From: Bosea beijingensis
GTDB lineage: Bacteria; Pseudomonadota; Alphaproteobacteria; Rhizobiales; Beijerinckiaceae
Reading direction: 5' to 3'
DNA: 64,000 nucleotides
Assembly: GCF_030758975.1 (NCBI RefSeq)
Contig: NZ_CP132359.1
Coordinates: forward strand, 1,690,811-1,754,810
The notes beneath the pieces are model-generated. The model was not told the origin of the DNA and did not search any database. It was given only the letters and a program-made list of their open reading frames with translations. Made by a program: the position numbers and the translations under genes. Positions 46,531-55,233 of this stretch are shown piece by piece (positions within the stretch are counted from its first letter, which is position 1; each line of letters starts with the position of its first letter).

Positions 46531-47352
46531 GCGGCACCCAGATATCGACGATGCCGTTGCCGGTCGCGCCGTCGAAGCGCTCGTCCATGCGCTCCAGCGT
46601 GACGCCCATCTCCGGCTCGCGCCCCGATTTCGGGAACCAGTCCTGCCAGATCGCCTTGTAGGTCTGGGCGATGCCGGTGATGTGGCCTGTATGCTCGAAT
46701 ACGGCATAGAGCTGCTCGGGCACGCTCAGTCGCGCGAACTCGTCGGTGAGGTCGCTGAAGGAGGAGACCTCGGCCCCGGCGATATAGTCGAAGGCGCCAG
46801 TGTCGTAGCAATTATAGCTCGCGCCATAGGCGACATAGCCGCGCTGGCCGGGGATATGCCCGAAATGCGGGACGATCTTCTGCCAGAGCAGCGGGATGCC
46901 TTGCGTCTTGTCCATCGAGAAATGGCCGCTGAACCCGGCGATCAGCTGGGCTTGCCGGTGACGATGCGGGGCTCGGCGATGGGGGCGGGGGTGATGTCAT
47001 GCATGTTGAGAGGCTCCACGAGGGCGAGCGATGAGAGGTCGCGCCGGGCGCGCAGCTCTTCCGGCGTGATGCCGAACTGCTCGCGAAAGGCGCGGGTGAA
47101 GGCTTCGTGGGAGCCATAGCCCCAGTCGAGCGCGACCGAGAGGATGTCTGGCGCACCGTTCGCGAGCTGCCGCGCCGCCTCCGACAGCCGGCGCTCGCGC
47201 ACATAGCGCATCACCGAGCGGCCGGTCGCCACGCCGAAGGCGCGGCTGAGATGGAAACGCGAGACGCCGCTGACCTCCGCGATCTCGTCGAGCGTCAGCT
47301 CGGCGGTGAAGCGGCTCTCGATGCACCAGATGGCTGCCTTGACCGGGTCCAT
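46520..47352 (-). pseudogene. AraC-family regulator with GyrI-like domain, split by a frameshift
   Basis: Two adjacent frames together read as one 277-residue AraC/GyrI protein. The first (47352 to 46942) has the AraC HTH (LDEIAEVSGVSRFHLSRAFG and WGYGSHEAFTRAFREQFG) and ends ...PRIVTGKPS. The second (46915 to 46520) starts MDKTQGIPLLWQKIVPHFGHI and is a GyrI-like effector-binding domain. Between them the +1-shifted frame reads LIAGFSGHFS directly into MDKT. One missing C in the CCC run at 46948-46950 would restore the whole protein. It is either a recent loss of function or a sequencing error. Ligand unknown. Confidence 0.88.
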
Positions 47353-47477
47353 GTTCTCTCCACGAAGTGGCGCGACATTGGACGAGCAGGCGAGGGCTCG
47401 CTTGATCGGGATTGCTCCTGGCAGCGTCAGGGCGTCATTGCTCGGCGCCGGGCGGCGAAGCGGTGACAGGAACCGGA

Positions 47478-49577
47478 CTATCCCGCCCTGAGCAGCCGGA
47501 TCGCGACGTCGCGCTCGAACAGGTAGAGCAGCACCCGGATCGCCTGGCCGCGCGGCGTCTCCAGATCCGGGTCGCGCTCGATCAGGAGCCGCGCATCGTC
47601 GCGCGCCGCCGCCACCAGGTCGCCGTCGATCTCGGGGCGGGCGATGCGCCAGTCCGGCGAGCCCGATTGCTTGGTGCCGAGCACCTCGCCTTCGCCGCGC
47701 AGGCGCAGATCCTCCTCGGCGATGCGGAAGCCATCCTCGGTCTCGCGCATGATGGTCAGCCGCGCCTCGGCGACCGGCCCGAGCGGCCCTTTGTAGAGCA
47801 GCAGGCAGGTCGAGGCGGCTTGCCCACGCCCGATGCGCCCGCGCAATTGATGAAGCTGGGCGAGGCCGAAGCGCTCGGCATGCTCGATCACCATGACGCT
47901 GGCATTGGGCACGTCGACGCCGACCTCGATCACGGTGGTCGAGACGAGAATGCGCGTCTCGCCGGCAACGAAGGCCGCCATGGCGGCGTCCTTGTCGCGG
48001 CCGGGCATCTGGCCGTGCAACAGCCCGACCTTGTCGCCGAAGATTTCGCGCAGGGCGTCATAACGCTCCTGCGCGGCGGCGACGTCGAGCGTGTCGGATT
48101 CCTGCACGAGCGGGCAGACCCAGTAGGCCTGCGCTCCGGTCTCGATCGCCCGGCCTATGGCGCCGACGACCTCGTCATAGCGTTCGGAGGAGATCGCGCG
48201 GGTGACGATCGGCTTCCGGCCCGCCGGTTTCTCGGAGAGGATCGAGATGTCCATGTCGCCGAACCACGTCAGCGAGAGCGTGCGCGGGATCGGCGTCGCG
48301 GTCATCACCAGCACGTCGACGGCTTCGCCCTTGGAGCCGAGCAGCAGGCGCTGGTGGACGCCGAAGCGATGCTGCTCGTCGACCACGGCGAGCGCGAGAT
48401 CATGGAAGGCGACGCCATCCTGGAACAGCGCGTGTGTGCCGACGGCGATGTCGATCGAGCCGTCGGCCAGCCCGGCGAGTACCTGCTTGCGCCCGGCGCC
48501 TTTTTCGCGCCCGGTGAGCAAAGCGAGCTTCAGCCCGGCCTTCTCGGCCAACGGCGCCAGTCTCTCCGCGTGCTGGCGCGCGAGGATTTCCGTCGGTGCC
48601 ATCAGGACCGATTGCCGTCCGGCCTCGGCGGCGGCGGCCATGGACATCAGCGCGACCACTGTCTTGCCGGAGCCGACATCGCCCTGGAGCAGGCGCAGCA
48701 TCTTCTCCGGCTTGGCCATGTCGGAATGGATATCGGCGATGGCCTTGCGCTGGCCCTCGGTCAATTCGAAGGGCAGGGCGGATTGAATGCGGAAGCGTAT
48801 GCCGCCATCGCCGGTGGTGGCGCGGCCGGCGATCTTCTTCTGCTGGCGGCGCACCAGCGCGAGCGCGATCTGGCTCGCCAGCAACTCGTCATAGCCGATG
48901 CGGCGGCGCGCGACCGTGTCGCCTTCGGCCGCCTTGCGGTCGACCGGGTGGTGCAGGGCCTCGATCGCTGCATGGAACGATGGGAAATCGCCCTTGGCGA
49001 GAAAGGCCGGGTCTTGCCATTCCGGCATCTCCGGGCAGCGCTCTGCCGCGGCCTGCGCGGTCCGCATCATCATGCGCTGGCCGATGCCCTCGGTCAGCGG
49101 ATAGACCGGCTCGAAGGCCGGCAATGTTGCTGCGAGCTTGGGATCGAGGACGCGCTCGGGATGCACAATCTGGCGCATGCCCTCCCAGAGCTCGAGCTTG
49201 CCCGAGATCAGGCGATAGGCGCCGATGGGCAGGGTCTGTGCGAGATGCCGGGAATCGGCATGGAAGAAGACGAGCGTGACGTCGCCGGTCTCGTCCTCGA
49301 CGATGATGCGATAGGGCGCCTTCTTGCCGGCCGGCGCCGGGCGATGCTCGCTGACGCGGGCGGTGAAGGTCGCGACATCGCCGATCGGCGTATCCGCGAT
49401 CGAGGGGCTCGGCCGGCGGTCGACGGCGCCCGTCGGGAGCTGGAACATCAGGTCGATGACGCGCGCCGGCCGCATCTCGTCGCCGAGAAACTTGTCCAGC
49501 ACCTTGCCGAGCTTGGGCCCGACGCCGGAGAGCGTCGTGACGGGAGCGAAGAGCGGATCGAGGATCGAAGGGCGCAA
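47478..49577 (-). CDS. recG: ATP-dependent DNA helicase RecG
   Basis: 699 residues from a TTG start at 49577 that gives MRPSILDPLFAPVTTLSGVGPKLGK, the usual start in relatives; the frame itself opens at 49694. The wedge/OB part is followed by Walker A GDVGSGKT (299-306), the DEQHRFG helicase motif (400-406), TATPIPRTL and QLRGRIGRG. It remodels stalled replication forks and recombination intermediates. It diverges from sdhE; the order recG-sdhE-mfd is common in this group. The TTG start rests on homology, since the ribosome-binding site is weak. Confidence 0.94.
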   Translation of the reverse strand: MRPSILDPLFAPVTTLSGVGPKLGKVLDKFLGDEMRPARVIDLMFQLPTGAVDRRPSPSIADTPIGDVATFTARVSEHRPAPAGKKAPYRIIVEDETGDVTLVFFHADSRHLAQTLPIGAYRLISGKLELWEGMRQIVHPERVLDPKLAATLPAFEPVYPLTEGIGQRMMMRTAQAAAERCPEMPEWQDPAFLAKGDFPSFHAAIEALHHPVDRKAAEGDTVARRRIGYDELLASQIALALVRRQQKKIAGRATTGDGGIRFRIQSALPFELTEGQRKAIADIHSDMAKPEKMLRLLQGDVGSGKTVVALMSMAAAAEAGRQSVLMAPTEILARQHAERLAPLAEKAGLKLALLTGREKGAGRKQVLAGLADGSIDIAVGTHALFQDGVAFHDLALAVVDEQHRFGVHQRLLLGSKGEAVDVLVMTATPIPRTLSLTWFGDMDISILSEKPAGRKPIVTRAISSERYDEVVGAIGRAIETGAQAYWVCPLVQESDTLDVAAAQERYDALREIFGDKVGLLHGQMPGRDKDAAMAAFVAGETRILVSTTVIEVGVDVPNASVMVIEHAERFGLAQLHQLRGRIGRGQAASTCLLLYKGPLGPVAEARLTIMRETEDGFRIAEEDLRLRGEGEVLGTKQSGSPDWRIARPEIDGDLVAAARDDARLLIERDPDLETPRGQAIRVLLYLFERDVAIRLLRAG

Positions 49578-49747
49578 GACGTCTCGGCAATTGTCAGGAG
49601 CGCGAAGATCGCAGCCGCTTCGCCGCTGACTTCGCCGGGTTGCATCGCTATATAGCCTGCTCAGGCAGGCTCCGCGACGGGGCCGGCCCCGCACTCATTG
49701 CGCCATCCCCCAGGTTTTCGGACCTTACGTTTTCTTGCGAGGTTCCC

Positions 49748-50044
49748 ATGTCCGGCTCGACCCGCTCCAGCGCCGATCTCGACCCGCGCCGCCGCAAGAT
49801 CCTGTTCCGCGCCTGGCATCGTGGCATGCGCGAGATGGACCTGATCATGGGTCGCTTCGCAGATGACGCCATCGCCGGATTCAGCGACGCCGAACTCGAC
49901 GAATTCGAGCGCCTGATCGAGGTGCTGGACCGGGACCTGCTGAGCTGGGTGACCGGGGAGGCTCCCGTGCCGGAAAACTACGACACGGACCTGTTCCGCA
50001 AGCTCAAGGCTTTTCACACCCACGACAAGCCGATTCATGTGTGA
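49748..50044 (+). CDS. sdhE: Succinate dehydrogenase assembly factor SdhE
   Basis: 98 residues. The RGxxE motif, essential for FAD transfer, is seen as RGMRE at 25-29. The rest (IMGRFADDAIAGFSDAELDEFERLIEVLDRDLLSW) matches the small SdhE/DUF339 fold. It promotes covalent flavinylation of SdhA. The ATG at 49748 gives the standard length; the longer frame to 49640 does not. Confidence 0.95.
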   Translation: MSGSTRSSADLDPRRRKILFRAWHRGMREMDLIMGRFADDAIAGFSDAELDEFERLIEVLDRDLLSWVTGEAPVPENYDTDLFRKLKAFHTHDKPIHV

Positions 50045-50065
50045 GGGCCTGTCCGGCTCCCACCG

Positions 50066-50197
50066 TTGTCATTCCGGGGCTTCGCGCAGCGAAGAACCCG
50101 GAACCCACGACCGGGCGATCCCCTTGCAACCGAATACCGCAGGCTCACCCAGTCGTGGGTTCCGGGTTCGCGCCTGCGGCACGCCCCGGAATGACAA
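50066..50197. repeat. Dispersed palindromic repeat, family 1, copy C (inverted)
   Basis: Same element as copies A and B but in reverse orientation: the CTTCGCGCAGCGAAG block is on the left and GCGCCTGCGGCACGC on the right. Outer ends are TTGTCATTCCGGGG and CCCCGGAATGACAA. It occupies the gap between sdhE and mfd, which run in the same direction. Confidence 0.9.
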
Positions 50198-50223
50198 GCG
50201 ATAGCTCGAACTGAAGCGTACCG

Positions 50224-53200
50224 ATGAGCATTCCTCCTCCCAGCCAGATCGCCAAACCGCAGCTCGACCGGCTGCTCGATGCACTGAACCGTGGCGACAA
50301 GCCGACGCTGGCCGGCGTGCCAGATGGCTTCGATGCCGTGGTTCTCGCCGACCTGACCCGCGCCCGCGCCAAGAAGGCCGAGGGGCCGGCACTGCTCGTC
50401 TTCATCGCGCGTGATGGCCAGCGCCTGCAGGTGCTTGACAACGCGCTGCAATTCGTCGCGCCCGATCTCGAGGTGATGAGCTTCCCGGCCTGGGACTGCC
50501 AGCCTTATGACCGCGTCTCGCCGGCGCCGGCCATCGTCGCGCACCGGATGACGACGCTGTCGCGCCTCGCCAAGACCAAGTCGGGTGACCGGCCGCGCCT
50601 GCTGCTCACCACCGTCAATGCCGCGCTCCAGCGCGTGCCGGCTTTCGGCAAGGTCGCGACGGAGAGTTTCTCGGCCGCGCCCGGCAACATGGTGGATACC
50701 GAAGAGCTGGCGCGCTGGCTCGACATCAACGGCTATCTGCGCACCTCGACCGTGCGCGAGACCGGCGAGTTCGCCGTGCGTGGCGGCATCGTCGACCTGT
50801 TCCCGCCGGGCATGCCGGCGCCGATCCGGCTCGATTTCTTCGGCGACACGCTGGAATCGATCCGCACCTTCGATCCGGAGACGCAGCGCACCACCGGGCA
50901 ATTGCGCGGGCTCGATCTCGTGCCAATGTCCGAGGCGCAGATGACGAGCGAAAGCATCCGCCGCTTCCGCCAGTCCTATATCTCCACCTTCGGCACGCCC
51001 GGCCGCGACGACACGCTCTACGAAGCGGTCAGCGAGGGCCGCCGCCCGGCCGGCCTGGAGCACTGGCTTCCGCTGCTGGCGGAAAAGCTCGACACGCTCT
51101 TCACCTATCTGCCCGACGTGCCGCTGGTGCTCGACCATCAGGCCGAAGACGCGGTCGGCGAACGCATCAGCCTGATCAAGGATTATTACGACGCCCGCAA
51201 GGCCGCGCTGGAGCAGGGCGGGGGCGGCGGCATTCCCTACAAGCCGCTGCCGCCGGATGCGCTCTATCTCTCGCCGGCCGATTGGCGCGGGGTGATGGAT
51301 ATCTCCGGTGTCGCCAGCCTGACGCCGTTCCAACTGCCCGAGAGTGAGGGCAAGCTGATCCTCGATCTCGGCGGCAAGCAGGGCCGCAGCTTCGCGGCCG
51401 AGCGCACAGCCGATGCCGGCGGCGTCTTCGATGCCGCCGTGGCGCATGTGAAGACACTGGAAGCCGACGGCAAGCGCGTCATCCTCGCCGCCTGGTCGGA
51501 GGGTTCGCGCGAGCGTCTGGCGCATGTGCTAGCCGATCATGGCCTGAAGAGCACGCAATTGACGGGCTCGCTGCGGGCCGCCTTCGATCTCAAGCCCGGC
51601 ACGATCGCGCTCGCGGTCTGGGGCTTCGAGACCGGCTTCGAGGCCGGGCGCCTCGCGGTCATCGGCGAGCAGGACATTCTGGGCGACCGCCTCGTCCGCC
51701 CGCGCCGGAAGACCAAGCGCCCGCAGGACTTCATCGCCGAGCTCTCCTCGCTCGCGCCGGGCGATCTCGTCGTCCATGTCGACCACGGCATCGGCCGCTT
51801 CATCGGCCTGCAGACCATCACGGCGGCCGGCGCGCCGCATGACTGCCTCGAAATCCATTATGCCGGCGATTCCAAGCTCTTCCTCCCCGTGGAGAATATC
51901 GAGCTTCTGTCGCGCTACGGCTCCGAGGACACGGAAGTCCAGCTCGACCGGCTCGGTGGCGGCGGCTGGCAGGCGCGCAAGGCCAAGCTCAAGCAGCGCA
52001 TCCGCGAGATGGCCGGCAAGCTCATCCAGATCGCGGCCGCCCGCGCGCTCAAGGACGCACCGCGCCTCATTCCGCCGGCTGGCGTCTATGACGAGTTCTG
52101 TGCCCGTTTCCCCTATGAGGAGACCGAGGACCAGCAGAACACGATCGACGCGGTGCTGGACGATCTCGCCGCCGGTCGGCCGATGGATCGCCTCGTCTGC
52201 GGCGATGTCGGCTTCGGCAAGACGGAGGTCGCGCTGCGCGCCGCCTTTGCCGCCGCGCTCAACGGCAAGCAGGTCGCGGTCGTCGTGCCGACGACTCTGC
52301 TCGCCCGCCAGCATTACCGCAACTTCGCCGATCGCTTTGCCGGCTTGCCGGTCCATGTCGGGCAGGCCTCGCGCTTCGTCGGTTCGGCCGATCTCAAGGC
52401 GGTGAAGCAGGGCGCCCGCGACGGCACGATGGACATCGTCGTCGGCACCCATGCGCTGCTCGGCAAGGGCGTAGACTTCAAGGATCTCGGCCTCGTCATC
52501 GTCGACGAGGAGCAGCATTTCGGCGTCGCCCATAAGGAGAAGCTGAAGGAGCTGCGCGCCGAGGTGCATATGCTCACCCTCTCGGCGACGCCGATCCCGC
52601 GCACGCTCCAGCTCGCCATGACCGGCGTGCGCGAGCTCTCGATCATCGCGACCCCGCCCGTCGACCGCCTGGCAGTCCGCACCTTCGTCACGCCGTTCGA
52701 CCCGCTGATCGTGCGCGAGGCGCTGCTGCGCGAGCGCTATCGCGGCGGGCGCAGCTTCTATGTCGTGCCGCGCATCGAGGACATCGCCGACGTCAAGGAC
52801 TTCCTCGACAAGCAGGTGCCGGAATGCAAGGTCGGCATCGCCCATGGCCAGATGGCGGCGGGCACGCTGGAGGACGTGATGACGGCCTTCTACGAGGGCC
52901 AGTACGATATCCTGCTCTCGACCACGATCGTGGAATCGGGCCTCGACATCCCGACCGCGAACACGCTGATCGTCCATCGCGCCGACATGTTCGGCCTCGC
53001 CCAGCTCTATCAGCTCAGGGGCCGCGTCGGCCGCTCGAAGACGCGCGCCTATGCGCTCTTCACCGTGCCCGCCAACCGCAAGCTGACCGAGCAGGCCGAC
53101 AAGCGGCTCAAGGTGCTGCAATCGCTCGACACGCTCGGCGCCGGCTTCCAGCTCGCCAGCCACGATCTCGACATCCGCGGTGCGGGCAACCTGCTCGGCG

Positions 53201-53772
53201 ACGAGCAGTCCGGCCATATCAAGGAAGTCGGCTACGAACTCTACCAGCAGATGCTGGAGGAGGCTGTCGCGGCGCTCAAGGCCGGCATCGAGTTCGAGAC
53301 CGAGACGCAATGGTCGCCGGCGATCCAGGTCGGCGCGCCGGTCATGATCCCCGAGCACTATGTCGCCGACCTGACGCTGAGGCTGACGCTCTACAAGCGC
53401 CTCTCGACCATGGACGACGATGCCGAATTGCAGTCCTTCGGCGCCGAGCTGGTCGACCGCTTCGGCCCGCTGCCGGAGGAGGTCAATCAGCTCCTGGAAA
53501 TCGTCGCGATCAAGGCGCTCTGCAAGCGCGCCAATGTCGAGAAGGTCGAGGCCGGGCCGAAGGGCATCATCGTCGCCTTCCGCAACAACGAGTTCGCCAA
53601 CCCGGAAGGGTTGGTCGGCTTCGTCGCCAAGCAGGGCACGCTGGCCAAGGTGCGCCCGGACATGCGCGTCGTCTTCATCGACGATTTCGACAATGTCGAG
53701 CAGCGACTGAAGGCGACGCGCCGGCTGCTGACCGATCTCGCGCGGATCGCGGAACGGAAGAAGGCGGCCTGA
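50224..53772 (+). CDS. mfd: Transcription-repair coupling factor Mfd
   Basis: 1182 residues. The UvrB-like N-terminal module (FPAWDCQPYDRVSPAPAIVA) is followed by the CarD-like RNA-polymerase-binding domain (SLAPGDLVVHVDHGIGRFIGLQ). The RecG-like motor has Walker A GDVGFGKTE (660-668), DEEQHFG (761-767), SATPIPRTL and QLRGRVGRS, and a TRCF C-terminal domain closes the protein. It removes RNA polymerase stalled at lesions and recruits UvrA. Length matches the family. Confidence 0.97.
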   Translation: MSIPPPSQIAKPQLDRLLDALNRGDKPTLAGVPDGFDAVVLADLTRARAKKAEGPALLVFIARDGQRLQVLDNALQFVAPDLEVMSFPAWDCQPYDRVSPAPAIVAHRMTTLSRLAKTKSGDRPRLLLTTVNAALQRVPAFGKVATESFSAAPGNMVDTEELARWLDINGYLRTSTVRETGEFAVRGGIVDLFPPGMPAPIRLDFFGDTLESIRTFDPETQRTTGQLRGLDLVPMSEAQMTSESIRRFRQSYISTFGTPGRDDTLYEAVSEGRRPAGLEHWLPLLAEKLDTLFTYLPDVPLVLDHQAEDAVGERISLIKDYYDARKAALEQGGGGGIPYKPLPPDALYLSPADWRGVMDISGVASLTPFQLPESEGKLILDLGGKQGRSFAAERTADAGGVFDAAVAHVKTLEADGKRVILAAWSEGSRERLAHVLADHGLKSTQLTGSLRAAFDLKPGTIALAVWGFETGFEAGRLAVIGEQDILGDRLVRPRRKTKRPQDFIAELSSLAPGDLVVHVDHGIGRFIGLQTITAAGAPHDCLEIHYAGDSKLFLPVENIELLSRYGSEDTEVQLDRLGGGGWQARKAKLKQRIREMAGKLIQIAAARALKDAPRLIPPAGVYDEFCARFPYEETEDQQNTIDAVLDDLAAGRPMDRLVCGDVGFGKTEVALRAAFAAALNGKQVAVVVPTTLLARQHYRNFADRFAGLPVHVGQASRFVGSADLKAVKQGARDGTMDIVVGTHALLGKGVDFKDLGLVIVDEEQHFGVAHKEKLKELRAEVHMLTLSATPIPRTLQLAMTGVRELSIIATPPVDRLAVRTFVTPFDPLIVREALLRERYRGGRSFYVVPRIEDIADVKDFLDKQVPECKVGIAHGQMAAGTLEDVMTAFYEGQYDILLSTTIVESGLDIPTANTLIVHRADMFGLAQLYQLRGRVGRSKTRAYALFTVPANRKLTEQADKRLKVLQSLDTLGAGFQLASHDLDIRGAGNLLGDEQSGHIKEVGYELYQQMLEEAVAALKAGIEFETETQWSPAIQVGAPVMIPEHYVADLTLRLTLYKRLSTMDDDAELQSFGAELVDRFGPLPEEVNQLLEIVAIKALCKRANVEKVEAGPKGIIVAFRNNEFANPEGLVGFVAKQGTLAKVRPDMRVVFIDDFDNVEQRLKATRRLLTDLARIAERKKAA

Positions 53773-53788
53773 ACGGCCGCCGTTCACC

Positions 53789-54505
53789 TTACATATCGAA
53801 GAAGACCGTCTCGTTCTCACCGGCGAGATTGATGTCGAGCCACCATACCCCATCCGGCTTGCGCTGGGCGACAAGGGTGTGGCGGCGCGGCTCGGGCACG
53901 AGTGCAAGGATAGGGTCGGTCTCGTTGCCCTCGCCGTCGGCGAAATAGAGCCGGGTCGGCAGGCGCTTCAGCAAGCCGCGGCCGAAGACCGATAGCGCGA
54001 TGTGCGGCGCCTGCAGGCTGTTGCCGGGGCCGGGCACGCGTCCGGGGCGGATGGTGCGGAAGCGGTAGACGCCTGCCTTGTCGGTCGAGGCGCGGCCGAA
54101 CCCGACGAAATGCCGGTCGAGCGCCACATCGGCGCGATCATCGTCCGGGCTGGCATAGCGGCCGTTCGCGTTCGCCTGCCAGATCTCGATCATCGCGTCC
54201 TCGATCGGCTTGCCGTCGGCATCGTAGACGCAGCCGGCGAGCGCGATGACCTCCCCTTCGGGCATACCCGAGACATTCGAGCCGGAGAGCAGGAAATGCT
54301 CGGGCGGCATCAGGTCGGGGCGGGCGCCCATCTCGGACACGGCCACGAGATCGGCGCCGCCCTTCCAGGGCAAGCCGTAATGGAAATAGGGGCCGACCGT
54401 CTGCCACGGCGTCTGGCCGAAGATCGACGGATCCTGGCTGTCCTGCCGCGGCGCGGCGTTGCGGCTTTCCAAGTCTCCGCTCGAAGAGTCAGTGGTCGTC
54501 GTCAT
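53789..54505 (-). CDS. pcaG: Protocatechuate 3,4-dioxygenase alpha subunit
   Basis: 238 residues. The intradiol-dioxygenase fold is clear in GQTPWQTVGPYFHYGLPW, LAGCVYDADGKPIEDAMIEIWQANANGRY and RFRTIRPGRVPG. As in alpha subunits it lacks the second Tyr and the His pair that bind iron. With PcaH it cleaves protocatechuate to 3-carboxy-cis,cis-muconate. The start at 54505 overlaps the end of pcaH by 17 bases. It is the most distal gene of the quinate/shikimate-type operon. Confidence 0.93.
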   Translation of the reverse strand: MTTTTDSSSGDLESRNAAPRQDSQDPSIFGQTPWQTVGPYFHYGLPWKGGADLVAVSEMGARPDLMPPEHFLLSGSNVSGMPEGEVIALAGCVYDADGKPIEDAMIEIWQANANGRYASPDDDRADVALDRHFVGFGRASTDKAGVYRFRTIRPGRVPGPGNSLQAPHIALSVFGRGLLKRLPTRLYFADGEGNETDPILALVPEPRRHTLVAQRKPDGVWWLDINLAGENETVFFDM

Positions 54506-55208
54506 GGTCGTCCTCGAACGGCGTCTGGTCGCGGCCCTTGAGCACGATGTCGAAGACATAGCCCAGCGCCCAGTTCGGCACGGTGGTGCCGATATCGAAG
54601 CGCGAGACCATGCGCTGGCGATAGGGCATCGGCACGGCATTCGCGATCGGGTCGATCTCGATCAGCGGGTCGTCGGGGAAATACATCTGCGTGACCAGAC
54701 GCGTCGCGAAGGCCGGGCCGAGCAGCGAGAGATGGATATGGGCCGGGCGCCAGGCGTTCTTGTGGTTGCCCCAGGGATAGGCACCGGGCCGGATCGTGAC
54801 ATAGCGATAGCGGCCCTCATCGTCGGTGACGACGCGGCCGACGCCGGTGAAATTCGGATCGAGTGGCGCCGGCCAGTCGTCCTTGGCGTGGATATAGCGG
54901 CCGGCGGCATTGGCCTGCCAGATCTCGACGACGGTATTGGGCACGGGCCGCCCGTCCTCGTCGAGCACGCGGCCGGTGACGACGATGCGCTGGCCTTGCG
55001 GCTCGGCCTTGTGCTGGGCGGTGAGATCGGCCATCGCCAGCCCCATCAGGCGCGACCAGTCGGTCGGCCCGGTCACCTCGGTCAGGGTCTGCGGGATCGC
55101 GATCGGAGCCAGGCGCGGGCTGCGCGCCACGGTCGAGCGGTAATCCGGGGAAAGCGAGGCCGGCTGCCCGGCATCGAGCCCCGCATAGGGAAGGATCAGG
55201 CTGCTCAT
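54489..55208 (-). CDS. pcaH: Protocatechuate 3,4-dioxygenase beta subunit
   Basis: 239 residues. The Fe(III) ligands are visible: Tyr105 (NAAGRYIH), Tyr144 (RPGAYPW), and His157 and His159 (RPAHIHLS). The C-terminus is an unusual acidic/His tail (FEDDHDDDH) that overlaps the pcaG start. It carries the active-site iron of the (alpha-beta) dioxygenase. It follows the dehydroshikimate dehydratase gene by 25 bases, which places ring cleavage directly after protocatechuate formation. Confidence 0.95.
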   Translation of the reverse strand: MSSLILPYAGLDAGQPASLSPDYRSTVARSPRLAPIAIPQTLTEVTGPTDWSRLMGLAMADLTAQHKAEPQGQRIVVTGRVLDEDGRPVPNTVVEIWQANAAGRYIHAKDDWPAPLDPNFTGVGRVVTDDEGRYRYVTIRPGAYPWGNHKNAWRPAHIHLSLLGPAFATRLVTQMYFPDDPLIEIDPIANAVPMPYRQRMVSRFDIGTTVPNWALGYVFDIVLKGRDQTPFEDDHDDDH

Positions 55209-55233
55209 GCGGCTTATCTCTCCTTAGAGGCTC

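Noticed and set aside
46520..47352. Two independent genes (AraC regulator and separate GyrI protein)
   Set aside because: The shifted frame joins the halves with sensible residues (LIAGFSGHFS) and no start signal precedes the second half, so one broken gene is the better reading.
47412..49655. 747-residue open frame on the plus strand opposite recG
   Set aside because: It mirrors recG, has no ribosome-binding site or domain, and shows the His/Gly/Asp-rich composition of an antisense shadow.
51529..53907. 792-residue minus-strand frame opposite mfd
   Set aside because: Antisense to clear helicase motifs; shadow of high-GC codon use.
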